Positions 1 through 8,639 of a stretch of DNA of 25,656 nucleotides are shown here, piece by piece. The DNA comes from DAOTWY01 sp003696565 (GTDB lineage Bacteria; Chloroflexota; Anaerolineae; Aggregatilineales; Phototrophicaceae): NCBI GenBank assembly GCA_034435635.1, contig DAOTWY010000088.1, positions 1 through 25,656 of the forward strand, given 5' to 3'. Within the stretch, counting starts at the first letter, position 1, and each line of letters starts with the position of its first letter. The notes beneath the pieces were generated by a model, which ran no database searches, was not told the origin of the DNA, and was given only the letters and a program-made list of their open reading frames with translations. The position numbers were made by a program, and so were the translations under genes.

Positions 1-768
1 GTGCTTAAAGAAACACCTATGACATTTGAAATTGTTGCCCATAGAGGCGCAACAACAGACTATCCAGAAAATACCTTACCAGCCTTTCAACGTGCAATTG
101 AGCTTGGTGCTGATATTATCGAAATGGATGTAAGATTGACAAAAGACCATGTACCAGTGATTTATCATTGGTTCTATCTTCAAGAAAAAACAACATTAAC
201 CGGCGCAATTTTTAATTACACCTATCGCGAACTACAAGCCGCCACCGTGTTAGATCATAACAATCATCCCGTCTCAGGGTGTTACATTCCAACACTATAC
301 CAAGTGCTGAACACGTTCGGAGGTAAAATTGGGTTTGAAATTGAAATTCATGGACCAGAAATTAACGCCCCTGCCATGATTGGTGGCGTGTTGAGTGGGT
401 TCGGCAACCTCTGGAAAGATATTACCGTCACTTCATATGAGCCTGAACTGCTTATGGAGATAAAACGACTGTATCCTGGCTTAACCGTTGATCTATTAAT
501 TCATCGTTCTAAAAGCTGGATGGAGCGTGATGTTGCAGAATACATTGCTCTTAATAAAGCCCAACTCACACATGCTCGAGCTGTGCATATGCATCTTTCC
601 CAATTATCCTCAGAAATTATTGCTCACTTTCGTCACCATGGCATCGATGTTTACACATGGGAAATTAATGATGAAGAGTCGCTATGTGCTTGTGTAGAAC
701 TTGGAATTAAACGTATTGCAACAGATGATATCCGCACAGCTGTCAAGTTCCGTGAGTCTCAACGATGA
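1..768 (+). CDS. Glycerophosphodiester phosphodiesterase family protein with altered active site
   Basis: This family normally hydrolyses glycerophosphodiesters to glycerol 3-phosphate and an alcohol in a TIM barrel. The sequence shows AHRG (residues 13-16), PENT (22-25), the metal-binding pair E41/D43 in IIEMD, and the late TDD near the C terminus. Two usual active-site positions differ: the HD after the barrel strand is H56-W57, and the Lys of the IEIK strand is His (E115-I-H117). Length (255 aa) is normal. The reading frame opens with GTG at base 1. An ATG at base 19, giving MTFEIVAHRG, is the more typical family N terminus, and the true start could also lie outside the window. The stop overlaps the next gene by ATGA, so the two are probably co-translated. 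The fold assignment is secure; activity and substrate are not. Confidence 0.82.
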   Translation: MLKETPMTFEIVAHRGATTDYPENTLPAFQRAIELGADIIEMDVRLTKDHVPVIYHWFYLQEKTTLTGAIFNYTYRELQAATVLDHNNHPVSGCYIPTLYQVLNTFGGKIGFEIEIHGPEINAPAMIGGVLSGFGNLWKDITVTSYEPELLMEIKRLYPGLTVDLLIHRSKSWMERDVAEYIALNKAQLTHARAVHMHLSQLSSEIIAHFRHHGIDVYTWEINDEESLCACVELGIKRIATDDIRTAVKFRESQR

Positions 769-1811
769 TTGGGATTGACGCGCGTATCACCGCCTATCGC
801 ATTGGCGGAATCAGCACGTATATTCTTCGATTGATTGAGGCGTTAGAAAAACAACTTCCCCCAGAAGATTTGAAAGTTTTCCAAAGTCGTCGTGCATCTA
901 AACCAATTTCACAACATTTTTTAACAGCCAAACTATGGACTCCACCCCATCACCGTCTGGAACGCTTGGCATTATCAGCGGAATTACTACCACATCGGTT
1001 AGAGGTACTTCATAGCCCGGATTTTATCCCTCCCTGGCATGGTGCTAAAAAACATATCATCACAGTGCATGATTTAACTTTTGTGCATTTTCCACAGCAT
1101 AAAGACCGCGCCGCACAGCGTTATTATAATCAACAAATTGAGACTGCCGTTAAACAGGCAGATCATATCTTATCCGTTAGTGAAGCTACCAAGCGTGATT
1201 TAATCGAGTTACTTAACGTATCAGAAAGTAAAATTACTGTGCAGCCGCACGGGGTTGATCCACGATTTAAGCCCGGAACACCATCAAACTTAGGTTTGCC
1301 GCCAAACTATATTCTATTTGTGGGGACGCTTGAACCACGCAAGAATATCCCACTATTGTTAGATGCTTATGCCCAATTAAAAGACGCGCCTCCATTGGTG
1401 CTTGTGGGACGTATTGGGTGGTTGATGGACGATGTTATGCCGCGTCTCCTCAACCAAGTCAATGTCATTCATCGAGATGACATCAGTGATGAGATGCTAC
1501 CCGCAGTTTATCAGGGTGCATCTATGTTGGTGCTGCCTTCACATTATGAAGGATTTGGTTTACCGTTATTAGAGGCGATGGCTTGTGGCACGCCAGTAAT
1601 CGCAGCAAATAATTCGTCTTTACCGGAAGTAGTAGGAAATGCCGGGTTACTGGTAGAAATCGATACACCGGATGCGCTTAAAGAAGCCATGCAGCAATTA
1701 TTAGATGACTCCAAGTTAAGGGATGAATTGCGACAAAAAGGGCTTGAACAAGCACGTCAATTTACCTGGGAAAATTCGGCACGTATTGCACTTGAGGTCT
1801 ATCGGAATTGA
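765..1811 (+). CDS. Glycosyltransferase family 4 (GT-B, retaining)
   Basis: Transfers a sugar from a nucleotide-sugar donor, probably to a lipid-linked or polymer glycan at the inner face of the membrane. The N terminus MIGIDAR plus RIGGISTY is the mannosyltransferase-like GT4 opening with its Gly-rich loop. The C-terminal domain begins near PNYILFVGTLEPRKN and carries the EX7E donor-site motif E262...E270 within HYEGFG-LPLLEAMACGTPV. At 348 aa the length is normal, and no signal peptide or membrane segment is visible. The start ATG overlaps the stop of the upstream phosphodiesterase gene by 4 bp. Donor and acceptor cannot be read from the sequence. Confidence 0.9.
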   Translation: MIGIDARITAYRIGGISTYILRLIEALEKQLPPEDLKVFQSRRASKPISQHFLTAKLWTPPHHRLERLALSAELLPHRLEVLHSPDFIPPWHGAKKHIITVHDLTFVHFPQHKDRAAQRYYNQQIETAVKQADHILSVSEATKRDLIELLNVSESKITVQPHGVDPRFKPGTPSNLGLPPNYILFVGTLEPRKNIPLLLDAYAQLKDAPPLVLVGRIGWLMDDVMPRLLNQVNVIHRDDISDEMLPAVYQGASMLVLPSHYEGFGLPLLEAMACGTPVIAANNSSLPEVVGNAGLLVEIDTPDALKEAMQQLLDDSKLRDELRQKGLEQARQFTWENSARIALEVYRN

Positions 1812-1878
1812 CAAAACACACAGATATTCTGTAATCTGGTAATTTTGAGCATCTTTTCAGTATCAAGGAAGCACATTT

Positions 1879-3063
1879 GTGAAAATTCTTATCGTCACTA
1901 TGAGCCTCCCCTATCCGCCGGCATCCGGTGGTGCTATTCGGGTTCACGGTATTGTGGAAGGGCTAAAACAAGCAGGGCATGAGGTGCATCTGTTGTGTTT
2001 TGCGGATGACACACCACCGTCGTTAAATTTTCCGGTATATACCCTGCCTACACCTCAACGCAGCAAATGGCAACGCCTAAAAAATTTAATTTTCACACAG
2101 CAAGCCGATATTGCAGGACGTTTTTATGATGATGCGTTTGCTAATAAACTACGTGAATTAATCACACAATACCCTTATGATATTATCCAATTTGAAGGGA
2201 TTGAATCAATCTGTTATCAGCCCGTTGCAGCAAATACCAAAACAACAGCGAAATTGGTATTTGATACGTTTAATGCAGAATACGATTTACAGCGTGTGAT
2301 CTTTCAGATTGATCGTAAAAATATCAAACGGTTACCCGCCGCAATCTATTCTTATCTTCAAATTGGACGTATCAAGCGTTATGAGGGTATGATGTGTCGT
2401 ATGGCAGATGCGGTCATTGCTGTTTCTGATGAAGACGCGGCGTTATTACGTCATTTTCGTGATGATCAAACCGTGCATGTTATTCCCAATGGTATTCAAG
2501 TCGCGCGTTATACAATCGATGTAGGCAAAATAACGCTACCCGGCAAACACAATATCGTTTTTACCGGCAAAATGGACTATCGCCCCAATGTAGATGCAAT
2601 GATCTGGTTTGCTGAGGCAATTTTGCCACACTTACCAGATGTGCATCTGACAATCGTCGGGCAACAGCCCCATGCACGCTTGGCACACTTAAATACATTA
2701 CCAAACGTAACTCTCACTGGCTGGGTCGATTCTGTCCTGCCTTATTTACGGGCAGCAGATGTCTATATTGCACCGCTGCGAATGGGTAGCGGCACACGGC
2801 TTAAACTGTTGGAAGCTATGGCTTGTGGCTGTGCGATTGTCGCTACATCAATTGCTAGCAGCGGCTTACATCCAAACACACACACAGCCATGTGGATCGC
2901 AGATGATGCCCAATCATTTGCGGAAGCGGTCATCACTTTATTAAATGACCCGCAAAAGCGCGCTGAAATGGGTGAAATCGCCAAAAAACAGGTGCAAGAG
3001 ACCTATGACTGGTCTGTATTGATTCCGCGCCTGTTAGCCATTTATGACACATTAAGGGGTTAA
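1879..3063 (+). CDS. Glycosyltransferase, GT4-like (GSGTRLK subgroup)
   Basis: Second GT-B enzyme of the cluster. The N-terminal domain starts MKILIVTMSLPYPPASGG, typical of GT4 proteins, and the hinge is at VIPNGI (201-206). The donor-site motif is RMGSGTRLKLLEAM (301-314). The second Glu of EX7E (E312) is kept, but the first Glu position is Ser304. This is the usual state in the GSGTRLK subgroup found in exopolysaccharide clusters, so it need not mean loss of function. The GTG start at 1879 is supported by AAGGA eight bases upstream. The gene follows the previous glycosyltransferase after 67 bp, in which I see only a weak five-pair hairpin, and it is five bases from the next gene. Specificity is unknown. 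Confidence 0.87.
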   Translation: MKILIVTMSLPYPPASGGAIRVHGIVEGLKQAGHEVHLLCFADDTPPSLNFPVYTLPTPQRSKWQRLKNLIFTQQADIAGRFYDDAFANKLRELITQYPYDIIQFEGIESICYQPVAANTKTTAKLVFDTFNAEYDLQRVIFQIDRKNIKRLPAAIYSYLQIGRIKRYEGMMCRMADAVIAVSDEDAALLRHFRDDQTVHVIPNGIQVARYTIDVGKITLPGKHNIVFTGKMDYRPNVDAMIWFAEAILPHLPDVHLTIVGQQPHARLAHLNTLPNVTLTGWVDSVLPYLRAADVYIAPLRMGSGTRLKLLEAMACGCAIVATSIASSGLHPNTHTAMWIADDAQSFAEAVITLLNDPQKRAEMGEIAKKQVQETYDWSVLIPRLLAIYDTLRG

Positions 3064-3068
3064 TTGTT

Positions 3069-4262
3069 GTGGATCGTGACGCGCTCGTTTTACGCAACCG
3101 CACCATGACAGAAGCGTTCCATGCCATGCCACTTAAGCATCATTTAAGGCGATGGCTGCTCAAATCTATCACCGTTTTACCTATACCACATCAGCGTCCA
3201 CCAGACCGCGAGCGTATTCTGCTAGTTCGCCCAGATCATGTAGGAGATGTCTTGCTTGCAACCCCTGCCTTACATGCGCTACGTGTTGCCCGACCACATG
3301 CAGAAATTCATATGCTTGTCGGTCCATGGTCTGCCTCTGTTCTGGAAACCAATGACGATGTCGATACTGTTTTGACATTAGATTTCCCTGGCTTTAATCG
3401 CAGTGGTAATGCCAGCCTCTCCTCACCATACCAATTAGCCTGGCGCACTGCACGTTATCTAAGACGCATTCGCTATCACAGCGCAGTGATCTTACGCCCT
3501 GATCATTGGTGGGGGGCAATGGTGACCTATCTGGCAGGGATACCGGAGCGTATCGGCTATGATTTACCTGACGTTGGCAATTTTCTAACCCATGCTTTGC
3601 CACACCAACGCACACATGTTGTTATGGAAAATTTACGCCTGCTAGAACGCTGGACAGGTGCTTTAACACCGGATGAAGTCAGCCTAACGTTTAATGTTCA
3701 TGAAACAGATCAAGCCTATATTCAAGCGTATTTGCAAGAGTGGGGAGTTAACGATCAACCTTATTTTTGCATTCATCCAGGGAGCGGGACATGGGTCAAA
3801 CGTTGGGATGCAGCCAACTGGGCACAAGTGGCAGATATTTTAAGCGAACAGTTGGACGCAGTTCCAATTTTTACCGGTGGCGATCATGAGATGACGCTTG
3901 TTCAAGATATTGTTGCACGGATGACACATACACCGTGTATTATGGTGGGTGATACGAATATTGGGCAACTTGCGGCGTTATTTCAAAATGCCAAAGTGGT
4001 AATTGGTCCAGATAGTGGACCGCTACATTTGGCGGCTGCGGTTCAAACACCAACTGTTGCACTATTTGGTCCCGCTGATCCAGCTGAGTTTGCTCAATGG
4101 GGTCCAGCACATCAACATTATATTTTAACTAGTGACATCGGTTGCCGTCCGTGCCGCGTGTTAGATTGGGGAGCAGATCATCCTGATTATCACCCCTGCG
4201 TGCGGGAAATCAGCGTAGGGCGTGTATTAGACGCTGCACGACGTGCTGTTAATCCGGGATGA
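3069..4262 (+). CDS. Glycosyltransferase family 9 (heptosyltransferase-like)
   Basis: GT9 enzymes transfer heptose or related sugars to LPS core or other envelope glycans. Seen here are the N-terminal RPDHVGDVLLATPAL (54-68), the phosphate-binding HPGSGTWVKRW (236-246) and GPDSGPLHLAAA (313-324) followed by TPTVALFGP. A Cys-rich C-terminal segment (CRPC ... HPC) is also typical of the family. The GTG start at 3069 has AGGGG nine bases upstream; a later ATG at 3105 would remove 12 residues and leave all motifs intact. It is the last gene of the plus-strand group, and its 3' end overlaps the convergent polyphosphate kinase gene by 14 bp. Outside classical LPS producers, GT9 enzymes can act on other surface glycans, so a heptose donor is not assured. 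Confidence 0.88.
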   Translation: MDRDALVLRNRTMTEAFHAMPLKHHLRRWLLKSITVLPIPHQRPPDRERILLVRPDHVGDVLLATPALHALRVARPHAEIHMLVGPWSASVLETNDDVDTVLTLDFPGFNRSGNASLSSPYQLAWRTARYLRRIRYHSAVILRPDHWWGAMVTYLAGIPERIGYDLPDVGNFLTHALPHQRTHVVMENLRLLERWTGALTPDEVSLTFNVHETDQAYIQAYLQEWGVNDQPYFCIHPGSGTWVKRWDAANWAQVADILSEQLDAVPIFTGGDHEMTLVQDIVARMTHTPCIMVGDTNIGQLAALFQNAKVVIGPDSGPLHLAAAVQTPTVALFGPADPAEFAQWGPAHQHYILTSDIGCRPCRVLDWGADHPDYHPCVREISVGRVLDAARRAVNPG

Positions 4263-5055
4263 CCACCCCCTCTAAATCGGCTTCTGGTTCTGGGTATGCC
4301 AAATTCATATCTTCTAATGTCTCCACAATTGCACGCGCAATAATCAAGTTACGGAACCATTTTTTATTGGCAGGGACAATATACCAAGGCGCATATTCCG
4401 TGTTACACCGTGTTAACACGTCTTCATAAGCATGCATATACGCATCCCATTTTTGGCGGACAGGTAAATCTCCTAGAGAAAACTTCCAACGTTTTTCCGG
4501 TATATCAAGGCGTTCCTGCAAGCGTTCTTTTTGCTCTTCCTTGCTGATGTGTAAAAAGAATTTGAGGATTCGCGTACCGCTATCAGCCAGCAACTTCTCA
4601 AAGTGATTGATGTGATCATATCGTTTTTCCCAAACAGATTGCGGCACCAGTTCATTAACTCGTACCACTAGCACATCCTCATAATGGCTACGGTTAAAAA
4701 TACCAATAAACCCTTTACGTGGTGTATGCTGATGCACCCGCCAAAGAAAATCATGAGCGAGTTCTTCTTCAGTTGGTTTTTTAAAGCTAGTGACCCGCAC
4801 CCCCTGCGGATTTACCCCCTCAAAAACACGGCGGATCGTACCATCTTTGCCACCGGCATCCATCGCCTGTAAAACAATCAATAGCGATTGTGTCCCTTGA
4901 GCATACAACATTGCCTGGAGTTCACGCATTCGTTTTTGAAGCGATTTTAAGGCTTCCCTTGCGCCAGATTTGTGATAATCATCGTTAAAATCAGGGTCAA
5001 ACGTACTCAGATCAATTTTTGTACCGGGTTTGGGCATAATGACTTGCTTAGACAT
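4249..5055 (-). CDS. ppk2: Polyphosphate kinase 2 family, class III-type (polyP:AMP/ADP phosphotransferase)
   Basis: Uses polyphosphate to phosphorylate nucleotides. The Walker A loop is MDAGGKDGT (65-73). The lid/Walker B region reads NRSHYEDVLVVRV (121-133), with Glu126 in the place that in class III enzymes (Meiothermus type) goes with use of both AMP and ADP. Family blocks IFNRSHYED, ILKFFLHIS, RLDIPEKRWKF and STEYAPWY-like NTEYAPWYIVPANKKW are all present, and the 268 aa length matches the short one-domain enzymes. A TTG lies just upstream at 5058, but the ATG at 5055 has AGGA at seven-base spacing and is preferred. It lies 23 bp downstream of rqcH and is probably co-transcribed with it. 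Likely role: AMP/ADP to ATP salvage at the expense of polyphosphate. The class call is inferred from motif wording. Confidence 0.93.
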   Translation of the reverse strand: MSKQVIMPKPGTKIDLSTFDPDFNDDYHKSGAREALKSLQKRMRELQAMLYAQGTQSLLIVLQAMDAGGKDGTIRRVFEGVNPQGVRVTSFKKPTEEELAHDFLWRVHQHTPRKGFIGIFNRSHYEDVLVVRVNELVPQSVWEKRYDHINHFEKLLADSGTRILKFFLHISKEEQKERLQERLDIPEKRWKFSLGDLPVRQKWDAYMHAYEDVLTRCNTEYAPWYIVPANKKWFRNLIIARAIVETLEDMNLAYPEPEADLEGVVIPD

Positions 5056-5078
5056 CAATATTTCCTTTTAGATCACAA

Positions 5079-6797
5079 TTATTCAAACGCTTTTTCGCTT
5101 TTTGGCACAACCGATATAGTGCGCTCATTCCGATAAGTCACCATGCCGCGCGCCGCCCCCTTGATTTTACGAACATATTTCACACGGGTGACATCCACCG
5201 GCACACGTCCATCTGCCCGACGTTTACTATAATATGCTGCGATGCTACCCGCTTGCTCAATCACATCTTCCGGGATACGCCGCCCATCGTTCTTAATAAT
5301 CACATGTGCGCCTGGAACATCACGCGCATGAAGCCATAAATCATCACTATTGGCTTTCTTAAACGTAACGATTTCATTTTGGCGACTATTACGTCCTACC
5401 CAAATGACATAGCCATCTTGTGTCACAAACCGGATAGGCGCACTCTGCCCACCACCGCCAACGCGCTTAGCCCCTTTCCCTTGCCAATATCCACCTGCCT
5501 GTAACGCACTTTGCACATCATCAATATCAGACCAATTGCTCGCCAGCTCTAAATCTGTTTCCAGTTGATCCAAATAGGCTAACTCATTCTGAGCCTCTTC
5601 AATCAACACAGGAACATCATCCAAGGCGCGTTTTGATTTATTATAACGGGTAAAATATCGTTGCGCATTTTCTAAGGGAGATAGGTTAGGATCAAGTTGG
5701 ATAACCAGTTCTGGCTCATCTGGGTTATATTGGGCACGTAATTCTGTCTGCCCTTTTTCTAAAATATATTGATACGCCAAAATCAACTCACCACTTTTGC
5801 GGAGTTTTTCACGCTCAGCATCGTCCTTTAAGCCACTTTGGAGCGATTCAAGTTTAGCGGTGAGTTTTGCCTTCGCTTCACGAATGGCAGCGAAGACAGG
5901 CTTTTTAGCTGCGGTATAGGCTTCCTCCCCAACCGGCGCACCATAATAAGCCACAATCGCCGCGCTAATGGATTCCGTTGGATGCCAAGCCCCTAGGTAG
6001 GTAATTGGATGCACACTATAAGCAATCACACCCTCATCTTCTGTCTCCGCGATACCTGGTTGCCAATCCCGTCGCATCAGTGGGGTGATGATGGTGTGTA
6101 AAGCATCTAAGACCGCTTCTGAATCAGCATCAACGGCTTTAATATTTGCCTCGCCCATCGCACGATAGATAATTTCTCGTGCTAGCAAAGGACTCATCCC
6201 TAAAACATGCCCTGTCAGAACTTGATAGGCTTTGTATTTGGGATCAGTCACTTGTTCAAAGTATGTATCTATCTCTTCCAGTGTAATTGACAACGGTTCA
6301 CGCTTGCCTGTAATAGGTGGCGGCGGTTGATAAGCATGATTGGGTAAACTCAGACGGTAGCGATTATCTTCAGGACCGACACGACGCATACAATCCATAA
6401 TAACACCATCCTGCACCAACAAGATGTTGCTCCGTCGCTCCATCGGCTCAATAATCAATTCATATTCGCCTTCTTGCCCTTCGATATGCAAATGCAGGAT
6501 TCGTTCCCAATCTGGCTGACTGACATGCACCACACGCCCGCCTTCAATATACCGCCGCATCAACAGCCCTAGTTGTGTAGGACGCTGCAACCCACGCCGG
6601 AGTTTTTCCTCAGTCAAATGTAGCCGTGGACGGTTGGCATCTGCACTGGCATAAAAATACTGACGACGATGATTAGCATAAATTTCCATGCCGATGCCAG
6701 TTTCATCCACGTCTAAAACATCTTGTATTCTGCCCCCAACAAGTGAATCCATAAATTCATCAACCAAGGCAGAGATTGTAAACACATCCAGATACAT
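5079..6797 (-). CDS. rqcH: NFACT-family ribosome rescue factor RqcH (Rqc2/FbpA homolog)
   Basis: RqcH binds obstructed 50S subunits carrying peptidyl-tRNA and recruits tRNA-Ala to add C-terminal alanine tails to stalled chains. The sequence shows the NFACT-N start MYLDVFTISALVDE, the internal block EPMERRSNILLV (117-128), a long helical middle with charged coiled-coil character (about 310-430), and a C-terminal NFACT-R domain from about residue 457, including SDDLWLHARDVPGAHVII. At 572 aa the length is right. The family Asp-Arg pair needed for tailing in studied members seems to be Glu98-Arg99 here (QPDWERIL). The start ATG lies 2 bp after the stop of the cytochrome gene, which suggests co-transcription. 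Older annotations name this family fibronectin-binding protein; the ribosome-quality-control role is the better supported one. Confidence 0.9.
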   Translation of the reverse strand: MYLDVFTISALVDEFMDSLVGGRIQDVLDVDETGIGMEIYANHRRQYFYASADANRPRLHLTEEKLRRGLQRPTQLGLLMRRYIEGGRVVHVSQPDWERILHLHIEGQEGEYELIIEPMERRSNILLVQDGVIMDCMRRVGPEDNRYRLSLPNHAYQPPPPITGKREPLSITLEEIDTYFEQVTDPKYKAYQVLTGHVLGMSPLLAREIIYRAMGEANIKAVDADSEAVLDALHTIITPLMRRDWQPGIAETEDEGVIAYSVHPITYLGAWHPTESISAAIVAYYGAPVGEEAYTAAKKPVFAAIREAKAKLTAKLESLQSGLKDDAEREKLRKSGELILAYQYILEKGQTELRAQYNPDEPELVIQLDPNLSPLENAQRYFTRYNKSKRALDDVPVLIEEAQNELAYLDQLETDLELASNWSDIDDVQSALQAGGYWQGKGAKRVGGGGQSAPIRFVTQDGYVIWVGRNSRQNEIVTFKKANSDDLWLHARDVPGAHVIIKNDGRRIPEDVIEQAGSIAAYYSKRRADGRVPVDVTRVKYVRKIKGAARGMVTYRNERTISVVPKSEKAFE

Positions 6798-6799
6798 CG

Positions 6800-7654
6800 T
6801 TACTCTTGACCTAGCAAATAAGCGATAATATCTCCCAAATCAGTTATAGAGATCAAATCCTGATAGTTCGTCGGCATACTCGCAGCATAGCCTGGCACAA
6901 TAAAATAATTGGGGTGGATGATTGATTCATAAATATAAGCCGCTGCACTCAACGGAGGGCGACGTTCCGCAGCAACTTGCGCAACGTCATGATGTGCAGG
7001 GGCAACCACACCAGCTGCTTCCCCAGCATGACACGCATTACAACCATATTGCTCGAGTAATGCCTCTCCACGGGTTGCATCAGCATTAGATAATAGAAAT
7101 TCTACTTCCGCTGCATATGTTTCTGCTGTTAAGGGTTCTTGAGTCACCTCTGGTTGTGGGTCTGGCGTGGTTTCAATCATAGGTGATACGCTATCAACCC
7201 CCGCCAAATAAGCAATAATATGCCCTAAATCATCATCAGGGATACGATCACCAAAATTGCGTGGCATGTTGTTCATCTGCCCTTCTACCCGGTACGCGCC
7301 TGGATAGATAATCGACTCATAAATATACGCTTCGGCAGACATCGGTGCGCGCCGTGACGCTGCATTTTGTCTAATCTCGGTATATGCTGGTGCAAGACCA
7401 TGATTATGACAACTATTGCAAGTATATTTTTCCAACAAATCCGGCGCAAGAGAGGCATCTGCCCCCACCAAAAGCGGTTGAACAATATCTAAATATGAAT
7501 CTGCCGTAACCTCTTCATCTTCCAAACCACCGCTTGCCTGGCTTAAATTTGCCATTTCAATGATAAAAATAATCGTAAACACCACTAAAAACGCGCCAAC
7601 AATCACAATTGGTATTGCAGATATTCCTGTTTGCGATTCTGGTTCTTGTGTCAT
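6800..7654 (-). CDS. Membrane-anchored diheme cytochrome c with duplicated domain
   Basis: An electron carrier with two class I-like cytochrome c domains exposed outside the cytoplasmic membrane. A single hydrophobic segment (about 12-34) follows a short charged N terminus and acts as an uncleaved anchor. Heme attachment sites are CNSCH (79-83) and CNACH (205-209). Each is followed by a matching second half: YIYESII, then a probable Met ligand in NMPRNF (M130) or SMPTNY (M260), then DLGxIIAYL. Residues 57-152 and 183-282 are thus an internal tandem repeat joined by a Pro/Glu/Thr-rich linker. It lies downstream of ctaA-ctaB but behind a strong hairpin, and directly abuts rqcH. It may donate electrons to the aa3 oxidase whose heme the upstream genes build; the redox partner is inferred from context only. 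Confidence 0.88.
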   Translation of the reverse strand: MTQEPESQTGISAIPIVIVGAFLVVFTIIFIIEMANLSQASGGLEDEEVTADSYLDIVQPLLVGADASLAPDLLEKYTCNSCHNHGLAPAYTEIRQNAASRRAPMSAEAYIYESIIYPGAYRVEGQMNNMPRNFGDRIPDDDLGHIIAYLAGVDSVSPMIETTPDPQPEVTQEPLTAETYAAEVEFLLSNADATRGEALLEQYGCNACHAGEAAGVVAPAHHDVAQVAAERRPPLSAAAYIYESIIHPNYFIVPGYAASMPTNYQDLISITDLGDIIAYLLGQE

Positions 7655-7686
7655 ATTTCTCTCATTATCTCCTGTATTTAAAGCAA

Positions 7687-7716
7687 AGACATGGCATGTT
7701 TTGCTCTGCCATGTCT
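7687..7716 (-). terminator. Hairpin terminator after ctaB
   Basis: A perfect 10 bp inverted repeat, AGACATGGCA and TGCCATGTCT, with a 10-base loop starts 23 bases after the ctaB stop. On the minus-strand transcript the stem is followed by UUGCUUUAAAU, a U-rich but interrupted run, so termination may be partial. It separates the heme A genes from the cytochrome c gene, which then needs read-through or its own promoter. A processing or mRNA-stabilising hairpin is the alternative. Confidence 0.62.
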
Positions 7717-7739
7717 ATCTTATTCATCAAAAATAAAAT

Positions 7740-8639
7740 CTACCCTAAAACAAGTACATCCAGCATCATCACTAAAAACAAAAATGCCAGATAAGCTGTT
7801 GAGTATTTATATGTACTGCGGGCTAATGCCTTAGACTGCGCATACAATAGTTGTATCGATTTATAAACCAAGCCCACGCCTAATGCCGTCGCTAAGACAA
7901 CATAAATCCATCCAAATACACCAAAAGCGGCTGGAACAAGTGTAATCAATAACAATTGAATAGAATACAGCACGATTTGCACACGGGTAGCTTGTTCTCC
8001 ACGTGCAACCGGCATCATCGGTACATTGGCAGCCGCATAATCACGATTCACCAATAATGCCAACGCCCAACTATGCGGCGGTGTCCAGTAAAAAATGATG
8101 GCAAACAACAAAAACGCCTCAAAACTGAGTGAGTTTTGCACTGCTGCCCAACCAACCAAAACCGGAAAAGCCCCCGCACCACCGCCAATCAGGATATTCA
8201 CAACTGTATTACGTTTAAGCACCATGGTATATAAAACAACGTAATACAATGAGCCAACAAACGCTACAATCCCAGTCAGTGGGTTGACAAGTGTCACTAA
8301 AACCAACACCGACCACATCACTAGCATCAAGCCAAACATTAAAGCATTAATTGGGCTAATACGCCCAGAAGGAATCGGACGGCGTGCTGTGCGCGTCATC
8401 TTGGCATCCATATCACGATCAAGATATTGATTCAACGCGCTTGAGCCACCAGCCGCTAAAATGCCACCAAACAGCGTAAAAACAAGCGTGTCAAACTCTG
8501 GTAGCCCACGCGCTGCAACAATCATGGTTGTCACTGTGGTAAAGCACAGTAACAAAACGATCCGCAGTTTGGTCAGCTCAAGATAGGCTTTGAGTGTTTC
8601 GCTCAATGTCAGTTTATCACGGCTGAGGATTGAGTCCAT
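7740..8639 (-). CDS. ctaB: Protoheme IX farnesyltransferase (heme O synthase)
   Basis: Joins farnesyl diphosphate to the 2-vinyl group of heme B to give heme O, the precursor of heme A, in the cytoplasmic membrane. UbiA-superfamily signature: N70QYLDRDMD78 followed by RTARRPIPSG, and a second Asp-rich loop region around FYWTPPHSWALA with NRDYAAANVPMMP. About nine hydrophobic helices are visible in 299 aa, as expected. The start lies 31 bp inside the 3' end of ctaA in another frame, with AAGGA six bases upstream of the ATG, which points to translational coupling. Product and pathway are well supported by the ctaA neighbour. Confidence 0.96.
   Translation of the reverse strand: MDSILSRDKLTLSETLKAYLELTKLRIVLLLCFTTVTTMIVAARGLPEFDTLVFTLFGGILAAGGSSALNQYLDRDMDAKMTRTARRPIPSGRISPINALMFGLMLVMWSVLVLVTLVNPLTGIVAFVGSLYYVVLYTMVLKRNTVVNILIGGGAGAFPVLVGWAAVQNSLSFEAFLLFAIIFYWTPPHSWALALLVNRDYAAANVPMMPVARGEQATRVQIVLYSIQLLLITLVPAAFGVFGWIYVVLATALGVGLVYKSIQLLYAQSKALARSTYKYSTAYLAFLFLVMMLDVLVLG

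Noticed and set aside
1821..1838. Possible terminator between the two GT-B genes
   Set aside because: The stem has only five pairs (CAGAT/ATCTG) and no real T run. The genes look co-transcribed.
7652..7668. Four-codon leader frame (ATG AGA GAA ATA TGA) just before the cytochrome start
   Set aside because: The Shine-Dalgarno spacing to its ATG is only about three bases and such tiny frames arise by chance.
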